From positions 32,932 through 96,931 of the forward strand of contig JBICIG010000011.1 of NCBI GenBank assembly GCA_043101605.1: a stretch of 64,000 nucleotides of DNA. Direction: 5' to 3'. The DNA comes from JBICIG01 sp043101605 (lineage in GTDB: Bacteria; Planctomycetota; Phycisphaerae; Phycisphaerales; UBA1924). The notes beneath the pieces are model-generated. The model was not told the DNA's origin. It worked only from the letters and a program-made list of their open reading frames with translations, and searched no databases. The translations under genes were made by a program, and so were the position numbers. Numbering within the stretch: the first letter of the stretch is position 1; every line of letters begins with the position of its first letter. Positions 25,504-32,999 of this stretch are shown one piece after another.

Positions 25504-26547
25504 TCAGGCTTCGGGGAGATCGAACCAGCCCTTGTCGGTGCGGGTGACGCGGCGGAGGGGGTTGGCGGGTTCGTGGTCGAGGAAGAGGAGCCAGTCGTGG
25601 GAGGCGGCGGCCTCGAGGAGCCAGTGCTTGGAGATCATGGAGGTGTAGGGCTCGACATCGTACGCGAGGCTGTAGGCCATCCCGACATGGGCGGCGCTGG
25701 GGAGGACATCGGGGGTGAAGACGATGCGGCGGGCTTGCTCGTCGAGGAAGGTGACGGCCTGCTGGCCCCAGGTGTGACCGGGGACGAGGAAGACGCGGAT
25801 GCCGGGGGCGATCTCGGTCATGCGGTAGTGGATGGGCGTCTTGGGGAGTTCGTCGCGGTGGGGGGTGATGCCGAGCGGGAAGGGTCGCGGGGAGTCGGCG
25901 AGGGCGAGGCGTGGGGAGCCGTCGGGCAGGGGGAGTTGGAGCGGGAGGAGATGGTCGGGGTAGTAGGTGCGGGTCATCACCGAGTCGTTGGCGAGGGCGT
26001 CGTTCCATTCGCGCTGCTGGACATGGACGCGGGCGTTGGGGAAGGTGAGCTTGACTTCGGGAGAGTCGCCCGAGGCGTGGTGCTTGTCGGGGGCGGTCCA
26101 GTCGGGGGACTCGCCGGTGCGCACGCGGCGGGTGAGTCCTCCGGCGTGGTCGAAGTGGAGGTGGCTGACGATGACGGCGTCGATGTCGGCGGGGTGATGG
26201 CCGGCGTCGGTGAGTGCGGATTCGACGGTGGTGCCGTCGAGCCCGAAGATGGACGCCATCTTGGCGTCGAGCTTGTCGCCGGTGCCGGTTTCGATGATGA
26301 GCTTGCGGGGGTGATCGTCGGCGGGCGAGAGGGCTTCGAGGAGGAGGCAGTTGTGGTGGAGTTCGAGTCGGTTCTGTTCGTCGGGCTGGCGGGTGCGTGA
26401 CCAGACGACCTTGGGGATGAGCCCGAACATGCCGCCGGCGTCGAGGAGGAGGCGGCCGGCGCGGAGGTGGGTGACGCGGTACCGTGGATCGCTCGGGAAG
26501 GGATCGGGGAGGGTGCGCTCGGCGGTGGTGCTGGTCTGGCTGTTCAT
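25504..26547 (-). CDS. MBL-fold metallohydrolase
   Basis: 347 residues of metallo-beta-lactamase fold. The metal-binding motif is VSHLHFDHAGG (HxHxDH), with further ligands in LVPGHTWGQQAV, FTPDVLPSAAHVG (Asp) and LFLDHEPANP (His). The pattern fits lactonase/quorum-quenching-like or general hydrolase members. It starts at ATG 26547, with TACCAT six bases upstream on this strand and no ribosome binding site. It is divergent from the GNAT gene, separated by only 22 bases. Confidence 0.9.
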   Translation of the reverse strand: MNSQTSTTAERTLPDPFPSDPRYRVTHLRAGRLLLDAGGMFGLIPKVVWSRTRQPDEQNRLELHHNCLLLEALSPADDHPRKLIIETGTGDKLDAKMASIFGLDGTTVESALTDAGHHPADIDAVIVSHLHFDHAGGLTRRVRTGESPDWTAPDKHHASGDSPEVKLTFPNARVHVQQREWNDALANDSVMTRTYYPDHLLPLQLPLPDGSPRLALADSPRPFPLGITPHRDELPKTPIHYRMTEIAPGIRVFLVPGHTWGQQAVTFLDEQARRIVFTPDVLPSAAHVGMAYSLAYDVEPYTSMISKHWLLEAAASHDWLLFLDHEPANPLRRVTRTDKGWFDLPEA

Positions 26548-26553
26548 GCTGCG

Positions 26554-26559
26554 ATGGTA
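26554..26559 (-). promoter_or_regulatory. -10-like TACCAT, six bases before ATG 26547
   Basis: On the minus strand TACCAT is followed by GCTGCG read in reverse (CGCAGC) and ATG. The 22-base divergent gap must also serve the GNAT gene, whose own AGGAG (26559-26563) overlaps this hexamer. Confidence 0.35.
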
Positions 26560-26569
26560 GGAGATTCTG

Positions 26570-27448
26570 ATGCTGGAGCCGGTGGAGGTGGCGCGTCGGG
26601 AGGAGCATCGGCAGGCGGTGTCGGTGTCGGAGATCGCGGGGGACTGGGAGCCGTTCGCGGGAGGGCGGATGAGCTTCGGCGGGGTTGACAGTTGGGCGAA
26701 CCAGGCGAGCGGGTGCGGGCTCGACGGGCCGGTGAGCGAAGCGGAGCTCGATCGGCTGGTGGCGTTCTATGACGAGCGCGGCGTGGGGGGGGAGGTGGAG
26801 GTGGCTCCCTACGCGCACGAGAGTCTGGTGCAAGGGTTGAATGCGCGCGGGTTTGCGATCAAGCACTTTGAGACGGTGCTCGCCGCCGTGGGCGGTTCGT
26901 TGGCGCGCGGCGTGGAGGGCGAGCGGGGCCGATCGGCGATGGAGCGGCAGACGCACGGGATGCCCGAGGGGGTGGAGATTCGGCGGGTCGAGCCGGGGGA
27001 TGAGGAGTTTGACCGGGCGTTTGCGCGGTTCGGGATGGGGCAGTTTGTGCCGGGCGGGGTGGAGGCGGTGAGCGAGGGGCAGGTTGAGGTGTCGATGCGG
27101 GCGCATCGGCATCCGCGGAATGTGAGCTTCGTGGCGTTGGATGCGGCGAGCGGGAGGAGTGATGCCGAGCGGATCGTGGGGGTGGCGGGGGTGGAGGTGG
27201 CGATGGGGGCGGTCGCGCCGCACGGGCCGGTGGCGTGTCTGTACGGGACGGGCGTGGCCGAGGGGTTTCGGCGGCGGGGGATTCAGCAGGCACTGATCGC
27301 GGCGCGGCTGGATGTGTGCGCGGCGATGGGGTGCCCGGTGGTGTGCATCCACACGAAGCCGGGGATTCCGACGGAGCGGAACGCGATGCGGTTGGGGTTT
27401 TCGGTGATGTACACGAAGGTGGTGGTGGGGCGGGGGGAGCAGGGCTAG
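26570..27448 (+). CDS. GNAT-family N-acetyltransferase
   Basis: 292 residues. The C-terminal half holds the GNAT acetyl-CoA site: VACLYGTGVAEGFRRRGIQ (Q/RxxGxG/A-like loop) and ALIAARLDVCAAMGCPVV, ending NAMRLGFSVMYTKVV, typical of the family. The N-terminal half is longer than a minimal GNAT and may be a second, degenerate GNAT-like lobe. The substrate is unknown. ATG 26570 has AGGAG six bases upstream. Confidence 0.85.
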   Translation: MLEPVEVARREEHRQAVSVSEIAGDWEPFAGGRMSFGGVDSWANQASGCGLDGPVSEAELDRLVAFYDERGVGGEVEVAPYAHESLVQGLNARGFAIKHFETVLAAVGGSLARGVEGERGRSAMERQTHGMPEGVEIRRVEPGDEEFDRAFARFGMGQFVPGGVEAVSEGQVEVSMRAHRHPRNVSFVALDAASGRSDAERIVGVAGVEVAMGAVAPHGPVACLYGTGVAEGFRRRGIQQALIAARLDVCAAMGCPVVCIHTKPGIPTERNAMRLGFSVMYTKVVVGRGEQG

Positions 27449-27500
27449 GAGAGCTGTTTCGGGAAGTGCCATCCGGCAGGTGTGGAAAGCGACTACGGCG

Positions 27501-28301
27501 ATGAATGAAGCGGTCATTGCGCAGATCATCGACATGTACGAGAGTTGCTACTCGGCAGCCGTGCAAGTGGTGATCAAACGGCAGTACTGGCGGCAATTTG
27601 AGCAGATCTGCGAGGCGAGCCCGGTGCGTCGAGAAGCCTCGGAGTTCTTCTACTTTTGTCGGTTTTGCTACTACGAGAGTCAAGCTGTGGCGCTTCGCAA
27701 CCTATGCGGTAGATCAGAAGATGCAGAGAAGGATCACAATCTCACTTCATTGCTGACGCTCGTGATCAAGAATCGACGCGAGTTCACATACGAGTGGTTC
27801 GAGGAGCAGATTGCGAGATTTGAGTCCTCCAAGGCTGATCGTATTGCCAGCGAGCGCTGGAAAGACCTGTGTCAGGAAGAGTGCGATTCGTTACCTGAAC
27901 GGGTACCCGCTGCGGACCGGCAAGTCATGCACACCATGCTCGATCCGGTTCGCAAATATGTCTCATTGCGAATCGCGCATTTTCGCCCGAGCGCGGAAGC
28001 GGACCCGCCGCCAATGAGTCAACTGGATCAACTCATTGACAAAGTCACCTTCCTTGTTGAGAAGTACGGCGCGTTTCTTCTTCAAGAAGGCCGGGATATC
28101 AGGGTCATCTACCAGCAGTTCGATTGGCGGATCGCGTTTGAGTATCCATGGATCCTAAGTGATAAAAGGCACTCTGGACTCTGCATGCCCATCTGGCCGA
28201 GCGATCCACGAAGATGGCGTTGGCGTCCATTTTACTGGCGAAGTCTCGAACGCGCAGCGAGAGAGAACGGAGGCGAAGGGTACGGGTGGGAGTGGTTGTG
28301 A
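27501..28301 (+). CDS. Lower-GC hypothetical protein, possibly HEPN/AbiU2-like
   Basis: 266 residues. Codon choice is strikingly different from the neighbours: GC is near 50%, with many AAG, GAT, TTT and ATT codons. The body is all-helical. The segment QYWRQFEQI with the later ALRNLCGRSEDAEKDHNL and SLLTLVI recalls the AbiU2-type HEPN proteins linked to phage abortive infection; the match is from memory and weak. The C-terminus is Trp- and Arg-rich (RRWRWRPFYWRS). ATG 27501 is the likely start; GTG 27480 is in frame. It ends 3 bases from the convergent E2 gene and looks horizontally acquired. Confidence 0.6.
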   Translation: MNEAVIAQIIDMYESCYSAAVQVVIKRQYWRQFEQICEASPVRREASEFFYFCRFCYYESQAVALRNLCGRSEDAEKDHNLTSLLTLVIKNRREFTYEWFEEQIARFESSKADRIASERWKDLCQEECDSLPERVPAADRQVMHTMLDPVRKYVSLRIAHFRPSAEADPPPMSQLDQLIDKVTFLVEKYGAFLLQEGRDIRVIYQQFDWRIAFEYPWILSDKRHSGLCMPIWPSDPRRWRWRPFYWRSLERAARENGGEGYGWEWL

Positions 28302-28303
28302 AC

Positions 28304-29701
28304 TCACCGCGCCGGCGTCAGCAGGCCGCTTGGGTTCTCCAGCAGTCTCACGATCTCGGCCAGGGCGAGGGCGGCGGTGGCGCCGTCTACGACTCGGTGG
28401 TCGCAGGCGAGGCTGAGCGGCATGAGTTTGCCGACCTTGAACCAGCCGTTCTTGACGACCATGCCTTCGGTGGTGCGGCCGACGGCGAGGATGCCGACTT
28501 CGGGGTAGTTGATGACTGGGGTGGCGAAGCGGCCGGCGTAGGAGCCGACATTGCTGATGGTGAAGGTCGAGCCGCTGAGCATGTCGCGCGGCGCGGTGCG
28601 GTTGCGCGCGGCGGTCGCGACATGGGCGACATGGCGTGAGAGTTCGAGGACGCCGAGGCGGTCGGCGTCGCGGATGACGGGGACCATGAGCCCGTTGTCG
28701 GTGTCGGTGGCGATGCCGAGATGGACCGAGCGGTGCTGGATGATCTCGGAGTTTGCGTCGTCGGTGGTGGCGTTGAGGGCGCCGAACTGACCGGTGAGGA
28801 CGCGGGCGACGGCCGAGCAGACGAAGGGGAGGAATGAGACCTTCTCGCCCGAGGCGGCGGCGATCTGCTTGCGGAGGGAATCGAGCTCGGTGACATCGGC
28901 CTCGTCCATGACGGTGAAGTGGACGGCGTTGTCGACGGACTGGCGGAGGCGCTGGCCGATGATGCGGCGGACATCGCGGATGGGGATGCGGGCGGTGTCC
29001 TGACCCTGGGGGATCTGGGGCTGCTGGGCGGGAGCGGCGGCGCGGGGCGCGGTGGCCGCCGGCCGAGCGGGCGCGGGTTGGGGGGCGGGGGTCGCCTGGG
29101 CGCCGGTGCGGGCGGTGGGGGCGGAGGAGGCGTAGCCGGACTCGGCGGCATCGCGGACATCGCGGTCGAGGACGCGGCCGCCGATGCCGGAGCCTCGGAC
29201 GGCGTCGATGTTGACGCCGAGGTCGCGGGCGAGACGGCGGACGGCGGGGGTTGCGAGGGCCTTGCCGGGCTGAGCGTTGAAGGACTGGCCGCCGACCTGG
29301 CCGACGACGGTGCCGGCGTCTTCGCGGGCTTCGTCGGTGTCGCCCGGGATGTCGTCATCGCTGTCGGGGAGCTTGGCCTGGGCTTTTTCGGCGGGCTTGG
29401 GTGCGGTCTTGGTGGCGGTGTTCGCGGCGGGGGTGGAGCCGTCGTCGGCGACATAGGAGACGAAGGGCTCGCCGACGGGCATGATGTCGCCGTCCTTGCC
29501 GTGGACGACGGCGATGGTGCCGGCGCGTGGGCTTGGGATCTCGGTGAGTGCCTTGTCGGTCTGGACCTCGGCGAGGGTCTGGTTTTCCTCGACGACATCG
29601 CCGGGCTTGACGAGCCACTTGATGACCTCGGCTTCCTGGAGGCCTTCGCCGATGTCGGGGAGGAGGAAGATGTTGGGATCGGATGAGACTTTGCCGGCCA
29701 T
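28304..29701 (-). CDS. Dihydrolipoamide acyltransferase (E2) of a 2-oxoacid dehydrogenase
   Basis: 465 residues. A single lipoyl domain (about 10-85) has the lipoylated Lys50 in EVQTDKALTEIPSP. An Ala/Pro linker leads to a peripheral subunit-binding domain (about 150-185, ATPAVRRLARDLGVNID) and then a catalytic domain ending with ACDHRVVDGATAALAL (HxxxDG). One lipoyl domain and the linked E1-alpha/E1-beta genes point to a branched-chain or pyruvate-type complex; the leucine-degradation context favours the branched-chain type. The ribosome binding site is AAGAGGA. It is the last gene of the cluster starting at E1-alpha. Confidence 0.93.
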   Translation of the reverse strand: MAGKVSSDPNIFLLPDIGEGLQEAEVIKWLVKPGDVVEENQTLAEVQTDKALTEIPSPRAGTIAVVHGKDGDIMPVGEPFVSYVADDGSTPAANTATKTAPKPAEKAQAKLPDSDDDIPGDTDEAREDAGTVVGQVGGQSFNAQPGKALATPAVRRLARDLGVNIDAVRGSGIGGRVLDRDVRDAAESGYASSAPTARTGAQATPAPQPAPARPAATAPRAAAPAQQPQIPQGQDTARIPIRDVRRIIGQRLRQSVDNAVHFTVMDEADVTELDSLRKQIAAASGEKVSFLPFVCSAVARVLTGQFGALNATTDDANSEIIQHRSVHLGIATDTDNGLMVPVIRDADRLGVLELSRHVAHVATAARNRTAPRDMLSGSTFTISNVGSYAGRFATPVINYPEVGILAVGRTTEGMVVKNGWFKVGKLMPLSLACDHRVVDGATAALALAEIVRLLENPSGLLTPAR

Positions 29702-29769
29702 TTGAGTCGTCCTCTTGAAACGAGCGCCGAGGTGGGTCGTGTGTCAGGCGGATGGTGAGAGCGGGTGGG

Positions 29770-30744
29770 TCAATACGCGACGCATTCCTGGATGCCCTTG
29801 AGGATACGGGGCATCTCTGGGAGGTATTCGAGTTCGAGTTTGTAGTAGGGCATGACGGTGTCGAAGCCGGTGACGCGCTGGACGGGGGCCTGGAGGTGGA
29901 GGAAGCAGTGTTCCTGGATGAGGGCGCTGAGTTCGGCGCCCATGCCGGCGGTCAGGGGTGCTTCGTGGACGATGACGGCGCGGCCGGTCTTCTCGACGGA
30001 GGCGGCGATGGTGTCGAGGTCGATGGGGTAGATGGTGCGCATGTCGATGAGTTCGACGGAGATGTCCTCGGGGAGTTCGTCCATGGCGGCGAGGCACTGG
30101 AAGACGGGGGCGCCCCAGGTGATGACGGTGACATCGTCGCCCTCGGAGACGACCTTGGCCTGGCCGATGGGGATGGTGTAGTCGTCCTCGGGGACTTCTT
30201 CCTTGAAGGAGCGGTAGACGCGCTTGGGCTCGAAGAAGATGACCGGGTCGGGGTCGCGGATGGCCGAGAGGAGCAGGCCCTTGGCGTCGTAGGGGGTGGA
30301 GGGCATGAGGACCTTGAGGCCCGGGTGGTGGGCGTAGATCGCTTCGGGTGAGTCGGAGTGGAGTTCGGGGGCGTGGATGCCGCCGCCGACGGGCACGCGG
30401 ACGGTCATGGGGATGGTGATGGCGCCGCGGGTTCGGGTGCGGTAGCGTGCGCCGTGGTTGACGAGTTGGTCGTAGGCGGGGCCGAGGAAGCCTTCGAACT
30501 GGATCTCGGGGATGGGCCGCATGCCTGCCATGGCGAGGCCGATGGCGGTGCCCAGGATGCCGGACTCGGCGAGTGGGGTGTCGACGACGCGGTCGGCGCC
30601 GAACTGCTTCTGGAGTCCCTCGGTGACGCGGAAGACACCGCCGTTGAGCCCGACATCTTCGCCGAGACAGACGACGCGGTCGTCGCGTTGCATCTCGAAG
30701 GCGAGGGTGTGGTTGATTGCCTGGACGAGGTTCATTTCGGGCAT
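29770..30744 (-). CDS. 2-oxoacid dehydrogenase E1 component, beta subunit
   Basis: 324 residues, the usual length of E1-beta. Motifs are LAFEMQRDDRVVCLGEDVG at the N-terminus, FEGFLGPAYDQLVNHGARYR, GGGIHAPELHSDSPEAI and VELIDMRTIYPID. With E1-alpha it forms the TPP-dependent heterotetramer that decarboxylates the 2-oxoacid and acylates the lipoyl arm of E2. It lies between the methyltransferase gene and E2. Confidence 0.95.
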   Translation of the reverse strand: MPEMNLVQAINHTLAFEMQRDDRVVCLGEDVGLNGGVFRVTEGLQKQFGADRVVDTPLAESGILGTAIGLAMAGMRPIPEIQFEGFLGPAYDQLVNHGARYRTRTRGAITIPMTVRVPVGGGIHAPELHSDSPEAIYAHHPGLKVLMPSTPYDAKGLLLSAIRDPDPVIFFEPKRVYRSFKEEVPEDDYTIPIGQAKVVSEGDDVTVITWGAPVFQCLAAMDELPEDISVELIDMRTIYPIDLDTIAASVEKTGRAVIVHEAPLTAGMGAELSALIQEHCFLHLQAPVQRVTGFDTVMPYYKLELEYLPEMPRILKGIQECVAY

Positions 30745-30766
30745 GGTGATTCTCGCGTGGCGCGGG

Positions 30767-31438
30767 TTACTCGGTGGGGACGATCATGGTCAGGCCGTCG
30801 TAGCCCTTGTGGCCGATGGTCTGGGTGGTGGTGGCGCGGAGCTTGGGGTTGCTGCCGAGGAGTTCGTGGAGTTGGCGGCAGGCGACGACGGCGGGCTCGT
30901 TGTTGGAGGGATCGGCGATCTTGCCGCCTCGCACAGTGTTGTCGATGAGGATGCAGCCGTTGCGTCGGCAGAGCTTGAGGGCGGCTTCGAGGTAGGCGGG
31001 GATGTTGTCCTTCTCGGCGTCGATGAAGATGAGATCGAAGGCGTGGGTGTTGGTGCTGTCGCTGGTGAGTTCGGCGAGGGTGTCGTGGGCGTCGCCGACG
31101 CGGATCTCGACGCGGTCGGCAAGGCCGGCGTTTTCGATGTTGGCGCGAGCGACCTCGGCGTGCCTCGGATCGATCTCGCAGGAGATGACGCGGCCGGTGG
31201 GCGCGAGCCCGCGGGCGAGGTGGATGGTGGAGTAGCCGCCGAGCGTGCCGACCTCGAGGATGCGTTTGGCGCCGACCATGCGGGCGAGGAGTTCGAGGAG
31301 TCGGCCCTGGGTGGGTGAGACCTGGATCTCGGGGAGGTCGGCGGCGCGGGCGGCTTCGAGCGCGGCGAGGGTGTGCGCATCGTCGATCGCGAGCGTGCGG
31401 CTGATGTAGGCGTCGACCTGTTCGGGGGTGATAGTCAT
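30767..31438 (-). CDS. SAM-dependent O-methyltransferase (caffeoyl-CoA OMT-like)
   Basis: 223 residues, the normal size. The SAM-binding motif is ILEVGTLGGYSTIHLARGL, followed by VISCEIDPRHAEVARANIEN, FDLIFIDAEKDNIPAYLEAA and the family-typical CILIDNTVRGGKI. These metal-dependent enzymes methylate catechol-like hydroxyls. Its place inside the E1-alpha/E1-beta cluster (22 bases before E1-beta) suggests co-expression, though no pathway link is known to me. Confidence 0.93.
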   Translation of the reverse strand: MTITPEQVDAYISRTLAIDDAHTLAALEAARAADLPEIQVSPTQGRLLELLARMVGAKRILEVGTLGGYSTIHLARGLAPTGRVISCEIDPRHAEVARANIENAGLADRVEIRVGDAHDTLAELTSDSTNTHAFDLIFIDAEKDNIPAYLEAALKLCRRNGCILIDNTVRGGKIADPSNNEPAVVACRQLHELLGSNPKLRATTTQTIGHKGYDGLTMIVPTE

Positions 31439-31457
31439 GGAAGCGTTGGGAGGAGGC

Positions 31458-31724
31458 TCAGCCCATCATGGCGGCGGTGCCGGCGCCGCCGGATTGATCG
31501 AAACCGGGGTCGTCATCGGGCACGAAGGGAAGATCGGGCATGGCGGCGTTGAGGGTGGCGGCGACCTCTTCGAGGGGCATGCGGACTTTCAGCGCGGGCG
31601 AGCCGAGCGCGCCCTGGAAGGTGATGAAGATCTCGGTGATGTCCTTCTTCTGGCGCAGCATCTTCACATGGATCGGATTGATCCAGATCTGGTTCTTCTT
31701 GATGTCCTCGAAGCGGACGAGCAT
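31458..31724 (-). CDS. Small hypothetical protein within the dehydrogenase cluster
   Basis: 88 residues, start ATG 31724 (MLVRFEDIKKNQIWINPIHV), with only a weak ribosome binding site. The first 65 residues look like a small mixed alpha/beta domain (strand-rich, then PLEEVAATLNAAMP). The tail is acidic then Gly/Ala-rich (PDDDPGFDQ). It sits 20 bases after E1-alpha and 19 before the methyltransferase. The function is unknown. Its position suggests a cluster-specific accessory protein. Confidence 0.65.
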   Translation of the reverse strand: MLVRFEDIKKNQIWINPIHVKMLRQKKDITEIFITFQGALGSPALKVRMPLEEVAATLNAAMPDLPFVPDDDPGFDQSGGAGTAAMMG

Positions 31725-31744
31725 GAGGGCCTCGTGAGCGTCGG

Positions 31745-32872
31745 TCAGCGGGAGGCGACGGGCGCGGCGCGGAGCCCGACCTGATCGGGGTTCTGCCCGA
31801 TGGAACTGGTGCGGAGGGTGTCGCGCTGCTTGGCGAGCGCGGGCGGGAGATCGGCGAAGGTGTAATTGAAGATGTCGGCGACATCGGGCTTCTCGATGGT
31901 CTCGCAGGTCTTGACAACTTCCTGGACGATGGTCTTGGCCTTGGCCTCGGCGTCGGCCTGGTGCTTGTCGGACCAGAGGCCCTTGGACTCGAGGTAGAGG
32001 CGGTGGCGGATGATGGGGTCCTTGGCCTGCCATGCCTCGACCTCGGCGGGGTCGCGGTAGCGTTTGGCGTCGTCGGCGGTGGTGTGGTCGCCCAGGCGGT
32101 AGGTGACGGCTTCGATGAAGGAGGGCCCGCCGCCGTTGCGTGCGCGGTCGAGGGCTTCGCGGGTGGCCTTGAAGACGGCGAAGAGGTCGTTGCCGTCGAC
32201 CTGGACGGTGGGCATGCCGTAGGCGAGGGCCTTCTGGGCGACGGTCTCGGAGGCCATCTGGACCTCACGGGGGACGGAGATGGCCCACTGGTTGTTCTGG
32301 CAGAGGAAGACGCAGGGGACGGCGAGGGTGGAGGCGAAGTTCATGGCTTCGTGGAAGTCGCCCTCGCTGGTGGCGCCGTCGCCGAAGTAGGTGATGACGG
32401 CGCGTTCCTCCTTGCGGATCTTGGCGGCCCATGCGATGCCGGTGGCGTGGAGCATCTGGGTTCCGATGGGGATGGAGATGGGGGTGACATTGACCCCTTC
32501 GGGGATCTTGTTGCCCCGCTCGTCTCCCATCCAATGGAGGAAGATCATGTGCATGGGCAGGCCGTGGAGGAAGAGGGCGGCGTTCTCGCGGTAGCAGGGT
32601 ACGAGGAAGTCGGTGCCCTTCTTGGCGGCGAAGCCCGAGCCGAGGGCGGCGGCTTCCTGGCCCTTGTTCTGCGGGTAGGTGCCCATGCGCCCGGAGCGCT
32701 GGAGCTTGAAGGCGACCTCGTCGTAGTGACGGCAGATGACCATCTGCTCGTAGAGGAACGCGACCTCGTCGTCGGTGAGGGTGTTCTTGGCGAGGGACTT
32801 GTCGAGCTTGCCGTCCTCGTCGAGGATCTGGAGGAAGTCGATCTTGGCCTCGTACACGGTTCGGCGCGGCAT
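31745..32872 (-). CDS. 2-oxoacid dehydrogenase E1 component, alpha subunit
   Basis: 375 residues. The TPP motif is FGDGATSEGDFHEAMNFAST with LCQNNQWAIS, and the phosphorylation-loop region is RLGDHTTADDAKRYRDP. The N-terminal part (MVICRHYDEVAFKLQRSGRM) and GQEAAALGSGFAAKKGTDFL are typical of branched-chain/acetoin-type E1-alpha. GGAGG precedes ATG 32872. A TACACT hexamer at 32946-32951 on this strand may be the -10 of the cluster. First gene of the order E1-alpha, small protein, methyltransferase, E1-beta, E2. Confidence 0.95.
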   Translation of the reverse strand: MPRRTVYEAKIDFLQILDEDGKLDKSLAKNTLTDDEVAFLYEQMVICRHYDEVAFKLQRSGRMGTYPQNKGQEAAALGSGFAAKKGTDFLVPCYRENAALFLHGLPMHMIFLHWMGDERGNKIPEGVNVTPISIPIGTQMLHATGIAWAAKIRKEERAVITYFGDGATSEGDFHEAMNFASTLAVPCVFLCQNNQWAISVPREVQMASETVAQKALAYGMPTVQVDGNDLFAVFKATREALDRARNGGGPSFIEAVTYRLGDHTTADDAKRYRDPAEVEAWQAKDPIIRHRLYLESKGLWSDKHQADAEAKAKTIVQEVVKTCETIEKPDVADIFNYTFADLPPALAKQRDTLRTSSIGQNPDQVGLRAAPVASR

Positions 32873-32999
32873 GGTCGCCTCCACGGATTGAGTGGTTCGG
32901 GGGTGGCAGCGTAGGCGGCGGATCGGACTCGAACCGTCGCTTGGTAGTGTACCCGATCAGAGCCCGATTCCCGCGAGAGCCGGGCGCGGGCGGGGGGAG

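Noticed and set aside
31458..31724. Possible flagellar FlbD relationship of the 88-residue protein
   Set aside because: Only a general strand pattern and NP residues match; the conserved FlbD core is missing and there are no flagellar genes nearby.
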